The notes: generated by a model not told the origin, from the letters alone. A stretch of DNA of 21,525 bases from an uncultured Armatimonadota bacterium (GCA_946478935.1 CAMLEL010000003.1:1-21525); one strand, 5' to 3'. Counted from the stretch's first letter, positions 7,028 to 14,343 are shown. A program made the numbers and translations.

Positions 7028-7560
7028 AAATTTACACAAAGACAGGCGACGCTGGCGAAACGGGCCTGGTTGGCGGCGTGAGAATTCGGAAAACAGATAT
7101 TCGCATCCATGCTATTGGTGACGTGGACGAGCTCAATGCCTGGATCGGGCTCCTTAGGGTCGCTGCCGCAGGGGAGTTCGACAGTCAGTTCCAATCGATT
7201 CAAAATGCGCTATTTGAGCTTGGTGCGGAACTTGCGTCGCCAGGTGAGAGCAGATTCGAGACCCTTGATGACCAGCACATCAAGGAGTTGGAGAAATCGA
7301 TGGATACGATGAGCTCAAAGCTTCCAGAACTGAGGAACTTCGTATTGCCGGGAGGCTCCGAACCGGCGGCCAGAGCGCACGTTGCCCGTGCCATGTGCCG
7401 CAGGGCAGAACGTAGCGTCTTGGCTTTGCATGAATCGGCGCATATTCGAAGCGAAGCGCGTATCTATTTGAATCGGCTGGCTGATTGGCTATTTGTCGCC
7501 GCGCGAACCCTTAATCAGTCATTAAACGTCCCAGATGTGAACTGGAAGAGAGGAAACTGA
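7024..7560 (+). CDS. Cob(I)alamin adenosyltransferase, PduO/MMAB type
   Basis: Transfers the adenosyl group of ATP to cob(I)alamin to make coenzyme B12. Diagnostic motifs in the 178-residue protein are the ATP-binding N-terminus YTKTGDAGET (4-13), GDVDELNAWIG (32-42), RRAER (126-130) and YLNRLADWLFVAAR (148-161). The start is GTG at 7024: it gives MKIYTKTGD, the usual family N-terminus, and overlaps the preceding stop as GTGA. An in-frame ATG at 6934 would add 30 residues encoded inside the glycosyltransferase gene and unrelated to the family. Pairing with a polysaccharide glycosyltransferase has no evident metabolic logic; co-expression through the overlap is likely. Confidence 0.92.
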   Translation: MKIYTKTGDAGETGLVGGVRIRKTDIRIHAIGDVDELNAWIGLLRVAAAGEFDSQFQSIQNALFELGAELASPGESRFETLDDQHIKELEKSMDTMSSKLPELRNFVLPGGSEPAARAHVARAMCRRAERSVLALHESAHIRSEARIYLNRLADWLFVAARTLNQSLNVPDVNWKRGN

Positions 7561-7564
7561 CCCG

Positions 7565-8326
7565 ATGCTACTTCAAGCCATCAGCATGCTCACGCTTGCG
7601 GTGACCCCACCCCAAGGGGGTTCCGCCAAGGAACTAATCGAAAGGATGATGGCGAGATACCACGCCGCACAAACTTTGACTGGAACAGTAAAGCTGACGG
7701 TGAAAGCGGATACTGGGTCGGCAACGTTGGACACCGCCATCCAGTACGAGCGTCCCGCCAAGCTCTACATTCGCCAGCAAAAGAACGTCTCGAACCCAGA
7801 TCCTGAGCAGCCATCTCAGTGGCTTGTAACGAGCGATGGCAAGCTTTTTTCATACAATGTTCCCAACGATCGATTCGCATCTGCACCCGGGCTACGGTTG
7901 GTTGAGCCTGTGGACAATCCCCGGGTACGCGTTAAGCATGACTTAGCGTCGATCTATTCGGCCTCGAGCAAGAGCATCGGGGATCGATCAATGCCGCTCG
8001 ATATCGCGATCGCTGGGCGAACCGATCTCGTGTATCGCCGAGCCCAATGGGTCAATTACGCGGCCACTGGATCTCGGGAATTCAATGGCAAGCAGGCAAC
8101 GATCATCACCGGAGATTTTCGACAGTATGCCGGAGCCCCAACTTCTGGCAAGTACCAGATGGCGATCACCGCGGAAGGCGACCTGGTTCAATACATCGAG
8201 CAAATGACGGTGGCCGTCGAACAGGGTGACAATCCGCGGACGATGCGAATCACCAGTCAGTGGGACGTTTCGCTCGTGCCCAATGGCAAAGTTGATCCGT
8301 CACTGTTTAAAGTAATCACACGTTGA
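7565..8326 (+). CDS. LolA-like / DUF2092-like exported protein
   Basis: A 253-residue protein with the pattern of LolA/LolB-like lipoprotein-carrier folds: an early helix (AKELIERMMARYHAAQTLTGTV) followed by alternating strands with phrases such as YERPAKLYIRQQ, WLVTSDGKLFSYN and QYIEQMTV. It ends in a PNGKVDPSLFKVI segment like those of outer-membrane lipoprotein-sorting and DUF2092 proteins. The N-terminus (LLQAISMLTLAVTP) resembles a short signal peptide but lacks a basic n-region. The start follows the previous stop by four bases, with GAGAGGAAA about ten bases upstream as ribosome site. Likely a periplasmic binding or carrier protein for lipid or lipoprotein; the assignment rests on pattern only. 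Confidence 0.6.
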   Translation: MLLQAISMLTLAVTPPQGGSAKELIERMMARYHAAQTLTGTVKLTVKADTGSATLDTAIQYERPAKLYIRQQKNVSNPDPEQPSQWLVTSDGKLFSYNVPNDRFASAPGLRLVEPVDNPRVRVKHDLASIYSASSKSIGDRSMPLDIAIAGRTDLVYRRAQWVNYAATGSREFNGKQATIITGDFRQYAGAPTSGKYQMAITAEGDLVQYIEQMTVAVEQGDNPRTMRITSQWDVSLVPNGKVDPSLFKVITR

Positions 8327-8368
8327 GCGAATAAAAAGCATGCCTATTCGAAACTTTACTTTTTTGGG

Positions 8369-8374
8369 TAGATT
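8369..8374 (+). promoter_or_regulatory. Candidate -10 element directly before feoA
   Basis: TAGATT lies six bases before the ATG at 8381, so a transcript from it would start at or next to the start codon. There is no recognisable -35 at normal spacing and no clear Fur-type box in 8327-8380. Confidence 0.28.
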
Positions 8375-8380
8375 AAAGGC

Positions 8381-8632
8381 ATGTCCGTGTTAAGCGGTCC
8401 AAGCATGACTTTCTCCGATCTCAAGCAAGGCATGACGGTAAGGGTCCATTCCGTTGAAGGAACGAGTGTAGACTGCCGCCGCCTGGAAGAAATGGGGCTA
8501 ACCGTTGGAACGGTTTTTCGCGTGGTCAAGGTCGCGCCTTTCGGCGATCCAATTGAAATCGATCTACGTGGATACAGGCTCTGCCTGCGCAAAGGTGAGA
8601 CGGGCGGTTTCATGTTGGAACTCGCGGGCTAA
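8381..8632 (+). CDS. feoA: Ferrous iron transport protein FeoA
   Basis: Small cytoplasmic SH3-like protein, 83 residues, that works with FeoB in Fe(II) uptake. Visible family pattern: LKQGMTVRVHSVEG, then CRRLEEMGLTVGTVFRVVKVAPFGDPIEIDL and YRLCLRKGE, matching the usual FeoA beta-barrel with its Met-Gly-Leu turn. ATG at 8381 is preceded by AGG only one base away; ATG at 8405 (MTFSDLKQG) would give a 75-residue protein closer to the family length, so the start is uncertain. The stop is eight bases before feoB, so the two form one operon. Confidence 0.88.
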   Translation: MSVLSGPSMTFSDLKQGMTVRVHSVEGTSVDCRRLEEMGLTVGTVFRVVKVAPFGDPIEIDLRGYRLCLRKGETGGFMLELAG

Positions 8633-8638
8633 TCCGCG
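8623..8638 (+). other. Hairpin enclosing the feoA stop codon
   Basis: CGCGG (8623-8627) can pair with CCGCG (8634-8638) around a six-base loop GCTAAT that contains the TAA of feoA (8630-8632). The feoB ATG is at 8641, three bases after the stem, where a ribosome site would normally be. It may affect how ribosomes pass from feoA to feoB. With only five pairs it could be chance. Confidence 0.3.
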
Positions 8639-8640
8639 CC

Positions 8641-10818
8641 ATGCTTCAAGCAACGCCAAAAACTGCGACGGTAGCCATCGTTGGAAATCCCAACGCGGGT
8701 AAGACCACCCTCTTCAACGCTCTTACGGGCTCTCACCAGAAAGTCGGAAACTATCCCGGAGTTACCGTCGAACGCGTGACGGGCACTCTCAATGTCGATG
8801 GTGAAAAGATTGAGTGCATCGACATTCCCGGGCTCTACAGCTTGAAGGCCGTTTCTGAAGACGAGCGAGTTGCTTCAGAGGCCATAAAGGGGGCAGTTCC
8901 CGGTGAAGTACGGCCCGATCTTCTGGTTTGTGTCATCGATGCTTCAAACCTTGAGCGGAACTTATTCCTCTATAGCCAGATTGCCGATCTTGGACTCCCT
9001 GTGCTGATTGCCCTGGCTATGGTCGACCGGCTCGATCGGCAACGACTGCAATTAGACACAAAGGCGCTATCGGACCTTCTGGATGCGGAAGTCGTCCCCG
9101 TCGTAGGTCACAAGGACAAGGGAATTGAAGCCTTGAAAACCGCGATCAGTCGCAACTTGGCTCAACCTCGGATTCCCAAATTGGTGTTTGGCGAGAGCGA
9201 TGTGGCAATCGAGAAGGTCGAGCAGCTTCGCGAACGGATCGCAAGGATCGGTGAAGACATTCCGCGAGCTGAGTTGTTCGCAATGCTTCGTTCTGAAAAC
9301 TCCGCCATCGAAACTTACGCGCGGGATTTTCCGGAAATTGAAGATGAGTACCAAGCTGCTTCCGAAGCCGTCCGAGACAATCCTGCCACGGAATTGGAGA
9401 CGAGCACCCACGACCGCTACGCTTGGGCAACGCGATTAACGAACGAAGTCCTCACCAAACCGACGCAGCCGCCGAAAAAGAGCATCACTGATCGTATCGA
9501 CGCCATATTGACTAACCGATTTTGGGGATTTGGGATCTTCTTGGCGGTCATGTACCTGGTTTTCCAATCCATTTACAGCTTTTCAGGTCCTCTGATGGAT
9601 GGAATCGAGTGGGTGTTTGACCAAGTCGGGCAGTGGGTCTCCCCACAACTTGCTGGTTTTCCAGTTCTTCAATCTCTGGTGATCGATGGGTTGATCGCGG
9701 GAGTTGGCGGCGTATTGGTTTTCCTACCACAAATCGTGGTGCTGTTCTTCTTCATCGCTCTCTTGGAAGGAACAGGTTACTTGGCTCGGGCGGCCTTTAT
9801 GATGGACCGGCTCTTGGGGTGGTGCGGCCTCAATGGTCGGGCATTCATACCCCTACTTTCAAGCTTCGCCTGCGCAATTCCTGGCATCATGGCAGCCCGA
9901 GTGATGCCCGACGCAAAGGCTCGGCTGGCAACGATTTTGGTCGCTCCGCTGATGAGCTGTTCGGCAAGACTGCCGGTTTACCTGCTCTTGATCGGGGTCT
10001 TTGTGGAGCCGAAATTCGGTCCCGTCTGGGCAGGTGTTGCCTTATTCGCTATGCACATGGTGGGATTGGTCATTTCCATCCCGATTGTCTGGGTTCTCAA
10101 CCGCAAGGTTCTGAAAGGGAAGCGCCTCCCGTTCCTTCTGGAACTCCCTCCATACCAATGGCCCAAGTGGAAAGATGTTTGGCTGGCAATGTATTTTCGC
10201 GGCAAAGTCTTCGTCAAGACAGCCGGAACGATCATCGTTGTCATGTCCATTATCATTTGGGCGGCCGCATATTTCCCGAGGTCGAATTCCGTGCAATTGG
10301 AAACCGAATTTCGACAAAACTGGGTTGCCAGTGGAAAGTCGCTGTCGAGTGAGGACTTCGAAGCGTCCCAGGCCAAACATGTCGACCAGACCCAGCTTCA
10401 AAACTCCTACCTGGGCCGCTTCGGCCGCTTCTTGGAACCCGTTTTCATCCCGGCTGGCTTCGATTGGCGGATTACGACGGCTGTTTTATCGGCATTTCCA
10501 GCGCGTGAAACAGTTGTCCCATCCTTAGGCATCATCTTCAGCACCGGTGGAGATGTCGACGAGGAATCGTCGGACTTGCGAACCGCAATCGCCGAAGCCA
10601 AGTGGCCAGACGGGCGGCCCTTGATGAACCTTTGGACGGCGATCGGGCTCATGGTTTTCTTCGCACTGTGTTGTCAATGCAGTTCAACCTTGGCGGCGAT
10701 CAAGCGAGAAACGAACAGTTGGAAGTGGCCAGTCTTTGTTTTCTTCTATATGACCACGCTTGCATACATCGCAGCGGTGGCGATCCATCAATTTGGACGC
10801 CTCGTTGGTGGAACTTAG
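8641..10818 (+). CDS. feoB: Ferrous iron transporter FeoB
   Basis: Inner-membrane Fe(II) transporter with an N-terminal G-protein domain, 725 residues. G1 is GNPNAGKTT (15-23), G2 PGVTVE (39-44), G3 DIPGLYSL (61-68). The G4 position reads ALAMVD (124-129), with A126 where Asn of N-x-x-D is expected; D129 is kept. The helical GDI-like linker (about 180-280) leads into the membrane part with two Gate regions: FACAIPGIMAARV and SCSARLPVY, then FPARETVVPSLGIIF. The C-terminal helix segment ALCCQCSSTLAAIKRETNS is typical. A soluble stretch of about 50 residues separates the AAAYFPRS helix from the next helix. The stop overlaps that of the convergent glycosyltransferase (TTAG). No feoC is seen. Confidence 0.94.
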   Translation: MLQATPKTATVAIVGNPNAGKTTLFNALTGSHQKVGNYPGVTVERVTGTLNVDGEKIECIDIPGLYSLKAVSEDERVASEAIKGAVPGEVRPDLLVCVIDASNLERNLFLYSQIADLGLPVLIALAMVDRLDRQRLQLDTKALSDLLDAEVVPVVGHKDKGIEALKTAISRNLAQPRIPKLVFGESDVAIEKVEQLRERIARIGEDIPRAELFAMLRSENSAIETYARDFPEIEDEYQAASEAVRDNPATELETSTHDRYAWATRLTNEVLTKPTQPPKKSITDRIDAILTNRFWGFGIFLAVMYLVFQSIYSFSGPLMDGIEWVFDQVGQWVSPQLAGFPVLQSLVIDGLIAGVGGVLVFLPQIVVLFFFIALLEGTGYLARAAFMMDRLLGWCGLNGRAFIPLLSSFACAIPGIMAARVMPDAKARLATILVAPLMSCSARLPVYLLLIGVFVEPKFGPVWAGVALFAMHMVGLVISIPIVWVLNRKVLKGKRLPFLLELPPYQWPKWKDVWLAMYFRGKVFVKTAGTIIVVMSIIIWAAAYFPRSNSVQLETEFRQNWVASGKSLSSEDFEASQAKHVDQTQLQNSYLGRFGRFLEPVFIPAGFDWRITTAVLSAFPARETVVPSLGIIFSTGGDVDEESSDLRTAIAEAKWPDGRPLMNLWTAIGLMVFFALCCQCSSTLAAIKRETNSWKWPVFVFFYMTTLAYIAAVAIHQFGRLVGGT

Positions 10819-12179
10819 GTCGATTCGATTTCATCGAGCTCCTCGGGTCGATGAAGAATTGATCCGCCAGCAGGCATTGGTCTTTCCACAGTCGCAATCG
10901 CATCCGCTTTTTCACGAATATGAAGGCTCTCAGCACGTTCATCGGCGCCGGGTGAGACCGACCAAAGGGTGTTTTCGAACCAGTAAGAGTCCAAGAATTC
11001 CTGCCATACGCGATCATAGACCTCTCGGGTTTGATCAGCTAACGACGACCAGTCGAAGTCCTCGTCGAGCCTCAACCGCGCATTCTCCATCAGCCGTTCG
11101 GCCCTGGCTGGATCTTGCAGCACTTGGAGGATGGCCCAGGCAAGCGATTCCGCATCGTTCGCGAAGCTCGTCGTCCCCGTCTCGTTATGGATCACGACCT
11201 CCTTTAAACCCCCCGCATCCGAGGTGACAACGGGCGTTCCAGCCGCCATTGCTTCCAACGCCACGATCCCGAATGGCTCGTAAAGGGAAGGAAAGACCGC
11301 CACATCGGCGCATCGGTAGAGCATGTGTAGCGACCGATTCGCCATAAATCCAGTGAAGAGAACTTTGTCATCAAGTCCCGCCCACTGGACAAATCGCTCC
11401 AGCTTTTCTTTGTGTCCGCCGCCAACGATCAAGAACTTCGTGTTGGGCTCTTGAGCGAGGATGACACTGGCGGCATTAAGCAAAACCTGGATGCCTTTCT
11501 CGCGGACGAAGCGGCCCACGAAGATCACAATTTTTTCGGTGGGGAGGGCAAGTTTTGATCTGTGGGCAAGGCGTTCAGATTCGGACCATTTGAATTCAAA
11601 CTTCGAGGCATCCACACCGTTGAAAATCACATCCACTTTGTCTTGCGGCGTGTCGAAGATTCTGGATACCTCTCCCTTCATGAACTCCGAGCAAACAATC
11701 ACTCGCCAGGCCTCGTAGGTCAGCCAATACTCCTGCTCATGGATGTATCGGGATGTATTCGTGTAAATACCCCCATGTCGGCCAGTTTCAGTGGCGTGGA
11801 CGGTGGCCACAATTGGGAGCTTGTAATCGTACTTGAGCTCCCTTGCTGCATCGAGGCTGAGCCAATCGTGCGCATGAAAGAGGGTCGGAGCGCCTCCCGG
11901 TCGCCAATCCTCCAGCAACCGCCGGACTCGCTGCTCGGTAGCCAGATTGAGGAGCTGAATCTCGTGCAAGAAATCATTTGGAGTTCCTTGAAGATGGACT
12001 CGATGTACGTTCACGCCGCTCAGTTCGACTTCCTCATCGGCCGCGTTCGGAGTAGCCTTGGTCACGACGTGAACTTCGACTCCTTTGGCGGCGAGCTGTT
12101 GAGATAGCTCATACACGTGGGGGCTTATACCCCCAACGATTCTAGGCGGATACTCCCACGAAAGCATGATCACGCGCAT
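10815..12179 (-). CDS. Glycosyltransferase family 4, glycogen-synthase-like
   Basis: GT-B fold retaining glycosyltransferase of 454 residues, closest in style to the GT4 glycogen synthase/maltose-1-phosphate synthase group. The N-terminal domain opens MLSWEYPPRIVGGISPHV (4-21), the loop that contacts the nucleotide sugar, and includes FHAHDW (101-106). The C-terminal domain starts near FVGRFVREKG (220-229), has IVGGGHKEKL, and carries the E-x7-E motif E301 to E309 (EPFGIVALE) followed by GTPVV. A tail of about 70 residues after the domain is predicted soluble. It may build storage alpha-glucan or a surface glycan; no glg gene lies nearby to decide. Divergent from the DUF4349 gene, with a very short shared promoter region. 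Confidence 0.85.
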   Translation of the reverse strand: MRVIMLSWEYPPRIVGGISPHVYELSQQLAAKGVEVHVVTKATPNAADEEVELSGVNVHRVHLQGTPNDFLHEIQLLNLATEQRVRRLLEDWRPGGAPTLFHAHDWLSLDAARELKYDYKLPIVATVHATETGRHGGIYTNTSRYIHEQEYWLTYEAWRVIVCSEFMKGEVSRIFDTPQDKVDVIFNGVDASKFEFKWSESERLAHRSKLALPTEKIVIFVGRFVREKGIQVLLNAASVILAQEPNTKFLIVGGGHKEKLERFVQWAGLDDKVLFTGFMANRSLHMLYRCADVAVFPSLYEPFGIVALEAMAAGTPVVTSDAGGLKEVVIHNETGTTSFANDAESLAWAILQVLQDPARAERLMENARLRLDEDFDWSSLADQTREVYDRVWQEFLDSYWFENTLWSVSPGADERAESLHIREKADAIATVERPMPAGGSILHRPEELDEIEST

Positions 12180-12194
12180 TGAGTCTTCATTTTG

Positions 12195-12214
12195 CCCGGT
12201 CTGAGAAAACCGGG
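12195..12214. repeat. Inverted repeat CCCGGT-N8-ACCGGG in the divergent promoter gap
   Basis: A perfect six-base dyad with an eight-base spacer lies between the GT4 start (12179, minus) and the lipoprotein start (12251, plus). Placement suits an operator for one or both genes, or a leader hairpin of the lipoprotein transcript. Seen directly; function inferred. Confidence 0.4.
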
Positions 12215-12250
12215 ACCCACATGATTCGCTTACGGATGTTGCTTACGAAC

Positions 12251-13090
12251 ATGAAATTGCCTCAGATAAGCAAATTGGCCCTTTCGGTTATGACCGGCGT
12301 CGTCGTCTTTGGCTGCTCGGCAGGAGTCCTTGACACCTCCGCAAACGAACCAACCGAAGCCAACATTGGTCCTGGAGGGCGGAACCAACAAACATCCATT
12401 AATTCTGTGCGGATGAACCGCGACATCGTGCGCTCTGGCTCATTGACTATTGAAGTTGAGGCGCTCGAAAAGGCCGAACGTGCAGCCAATCATGTCACGC
12501 GAGAACTGGGAGGCAGGGTAGACCACCTCAAAAGCAGCGATCTGGCGGGTCCCGATGCGTCGATTGCAATGACGATCAGGATTCCGATCAGTCAGTTTGA
12601 AAGTGCCTTGGAAGCGTTCGAAAAACTAGGTGATCGAACGGGCAAGGAAGTCATGGCCCAGGATGTCACCTCACAGCTTGCTGATTTCGGCGCCAGGACC
12701 AAGACGATGTTGGCTCAGGAAGAAGTACTGCGGAACATGCTGAGGAGGGCCAAGAATCTTGACGATTCGATCACATTGAATTCTGAAATCACGAGAGTAA
12801 GAGGTGAGATCGAGAGTCAGGTCGCTCAGCGAAAGGTTTTGGCGGACCAAGCTGCGTATTCAACCATCGAGCTGACTTTGAAGCAGCAGCCTTCTGCCAT
12901 TGCTGCCTCATCAAAAAACGCAAACTGGTTCCAAAACAGCTGGGCTGCAGCATGGTCCGCCGGCATTGAGGTCTTCCAAAAGGCGGTTTCGCTCGGTATG
13001 TGGCTGCTAGTATTTTCACCTATCTGGCTCCTTCTAGCTGTGGGAATACGTTGGGGAATCAAGGCGTCGGCCGCAGCGCGATCTTCTTAG
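12251..13090 (+). CDS. DUF4349 domain lipoprotein
   Basis: A 279-residue membrane-anchored envelope protein of unknown function. The chosen ATG at 12251 gives a compact lipoprotein signal (MKLPQISKLALSVM...VVFGC, lipid Cys at 22). In-frame ATGs at 12221 and 12236 and a TTG at 12179 are possible but give an over-long leader; no site has a strong ribosome signal. The domain pattern RDIVRSGSLTIEVEALEKAE, LGGRVDHL, MTIRIPISQFESALEAFEKLG, QDVTSQLADFGARTKTM and the coiled helix up to YSTIELTLKQ fits DUF4349. A C-terminal transmembrane helix (MWLLVFSPIWLLLAVGIRW) follows. Its 3' end overlaps the convergent BrkB gene by 32 bases. Confidence 0.82.
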   Translation: MKLPQISKLALSVMTGVVVFGCSAGVLDTSANEPTEANIGPGGRNQQTSINSVRMNRDIVRSGSLTIEVEALEKAERAANHVTRELGGRVDHLKSSDLAGPDASIAMTIRIPISQFESALEAFEKLGDRTGKEVMAQDVTSQLADFGARTKTMLAQEEVLRNMLRRAKNLDDSITLNSEITRVRGEIESQVAQRKVLADQAAYSTIELTLKQQPSAIAASSKNANWFQNSWAAAWSAGIEVFQKAVSLGMWLLVFSPIWLLLAVGIRWGIKASAAARSS

Positions 13091-13907
13091 GTTTTCTTCT
13101 GGCGACCACTTCCCGGGTCACTTCTGCACCATAGAAGAAGATCTGGGCACAATAGTAGATCCAGAGCAAAATCACGACGAGGGCACCTGCCGAGCCATAA
13201 GCTGATGCGACGCCGCTGTAAGTGAAGTAGAGACTCAAAGCAAATTTGGCGATGCTGAAGCCCAGTCCCGTGACGATTGCGCCGGGCCAAACTTCGCGCC
13301 AAAGTGTCCGCCCCCGCGGAATACTTTTGAACGTTAGTGCAAATACAAATGTGGCGAAAAGGGTGGACGCTATGATGCTGATAAATGGCCAACCCAAGAA
13401 CCATCCTTGCGTCCGCGCCAACCATCCGAGAATCGAGTCAGTTGCCAACCAGACCAACAGAAGCAGTAAGAAGACCATCATCACGATAATGGATGTCAAT
13501 CGTCCGGTGAGGAATAGCTTGAAGGCGTGACCTTCATGCTGAATTTCCCAAATGTTTTCGAGGGAATCGACGATCTGCCCAAACAGACCAGAACCTGCAT
13601 ATAGGGCAACGAGGATGGCGATTATCGTTGCCGGTACGCTCGTTGCGGGCCGGGAAGCGTGCTCAATGATGCTCAGAAATAGTTCGGCTGCGCGATCACC
13701 CAATGCTTCGCGCGTTTCAGATAGCAACGATTGCCGTACTGACTCTGAGTCCAGGAAGGCCGTAGCAATAGTGACCGCGATTACCAACAGCGGAGCCATG
13801 GACAAAATAGCGTAAAAGCTGATGGCAGCTGATAAGCGTTGACCCGAGTGACGCGCCCAAGTTTGACCTGCGTGGACCAAAATCAGCCGAAAGTCGCGCC
13901 AGAGCAT
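13059..13907 (-). CDS. YihY/BrkB-family inner-membrane protein
   Basis: A 282-residue integral membrane protein of the YihY/virulence factor BrkB family (once mislabelled ribonuclease BN); molecular role unknown. Family features are RLSAAISFYAILSMAPLLVI (helix 1), LYAGSGLFGQIVDSLENIWE, a hydrophobic run IIVMMVFLLLLLVWL, the WREVWPGAIVTGLGF segment, YFTYSGVASAYGSAGALVVILLWIYY and FFYGAEVTREV. About six transmembrane segments are seen. I start at ATG 13907 (MLWRDFRLILVH, with AGGA just before it) because the frame upstream, open to 14138, gives non-family residues and overlaps the divergent small gene. The basic C-terminus (RRKPKK) is consistent with a cytoplasmic tail. Confidence 0.85.
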   Translation of the reverse strand: MLWRDFRLILVHAGQTWARHSGQRLSAAISFYAILSMAPLLVIAVTIATAFLDSESVRQSLLSETREALGDRAAELFLSIIEHASRPATSVPATIIAILVALYAGSGLFGQIVDSLENIWEIQHEGHAFKLFLTGRLTSIIVMMVFLLLLLVWLATDSILGWLARTQGWFLGWPFISIIASTLFATFVFALTFKSIPRGRTLWREVWPGAIVTGLGFSIAKFALSLYFTYSGVASAYGSAGALVVILLWIYYCAQIFFYGAEVTREVVARRKPKKIALRPTP

Positions 13908-13994
13908 TCCTGAAATAGGGACGAACGATCCATGAAAATCGACTTTGCGATGATTTTGGCAACAAAAATGCCCTATAGAGCCATCTAACTTATG

Positions 13995-14008
13995 TCGAGA
14001 ATTCTCGA
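13995..14008. promoter_or_regulatory. Perfect 14-bp palindrome, operator candidate
   Basis: TCGAGAATTCTCGA is fully self-complementary. It ends two bases before the AGGAG ribosome site (14010-14014) of the small membrane protein gene and lies in the 118-base divergent gap next to the BrkB gene. It could be a repressor site or, in RNA, a five-pair stem with an AATT loop. No -10/-35 pair can be placed with confidence in this gap. Confidence 0.45.
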
Positions 14009-14025
14009 TAGGAGTTCTTATAAAT

Positions 14026-14235
14026 ATGAATCCGACCGAAGGAGCTAAAAAGACAGCGTTGTCGACAACCGCTCTCGTCACTGTGTTGGCCGGTGTCGGA
14101 ATCGCTGCATTTGCAACGTTTCTTGTCCGCCGTGCCAACCAGAATTCGCTCAGTGTCGATGGGCTACTGAATGCGTGCGATCATGCCGCTGAAGCGCTTG
14201 ATGAGCGAATCTTGAATCTACAACTGGCATCTTAG
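14026..14235 (+). CDS. Small single-pass membrane protein, unknown function
   Basis: A 69-residue protein. Residues 1-10 are polar with two lysines, then one hydrophobic helix (about 11-34, ALSTTALVTVLAGVGIAAFA...) bounded by Arg-Arg, then an acidic C-terminal stretch DGLLNACDHAAEALDERIL that could form an amphipathic helix. I do not recognise a family; the architecture is YtxH-like. Support for its being real: AGGAG 11 bases upstream of the ATG, a palindrome just before that, and an intrinsic terminator right after the stop, so it looks like an independently controlled single-gene unit. Confidence 0.65.
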   Translation: MNPTEGAKKTALSTTALVTVLAGVGIAAFATFLVRRANQNSLSVDGLLNACDHAAEALDERILNLQLAS

Positions 14236-14244
14236 CCACCACTG

Positions 14245-14281
14245 AAAGGAAGGCCGTCAACCGATTGACGGCTTTCTTTTT
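14245..14281 (+). terminator. Intrinsic (Rho-independent) terminator
   Basis: GCCGTCAA (14253-14260) pairs with TTGACGGC (14265-14272) around the loop CCGA, followed by TTTCTTTTT. The A/G-rich bases before the stem pair on with the T-run, so the structure can also act on the opposite strand, where PdeM ends at 14344. The remaining gap 14282-14343 holds only a weak AT-rich dyad CATAAT-N4-ATTATG (14302-14317). Confidence 0.85.
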
Positions 14282-14343
14282 CCAAATAGAGTCTAACGAC
14301 CCATAATCGTTATTATGAACATAGCCACTTTAAGTGAGCTTTG

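Noticed and set aside
8339..8383. CATGCC ... GGCATG inverted repeat before feoA
   Set aside because: Six-base arms separated by 33 bases are likely by chance, and they do not resemble a Fur box.
9633..10352. Open frame of 239 codons on the plus strand inside feoB
   Set aside because: Shifted frame within the FeoB membrane domain; the composition is rich in Arg, Gly and Ser as expected for an off-frame reading, with no domain.
11562..12107. Open frame of 181 codons on the plus strand
   Set aside because: Antisense to the GT4 gene, which has a clear E-x7-E motif and a full-length domain.
13908..14138. N-terminal extension of the BrkB-family protein
   Set aside because: The 77 extra residues do not resemble the family and overlap the divergent small gene and its control region; ATG at 13907 fits the family start.
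14302..14317. CATAAT-N4-ATTATG dyad after the terminator
   Set aside because: AT-only short stem in a spacer already served by a strong terminator; no clear role.
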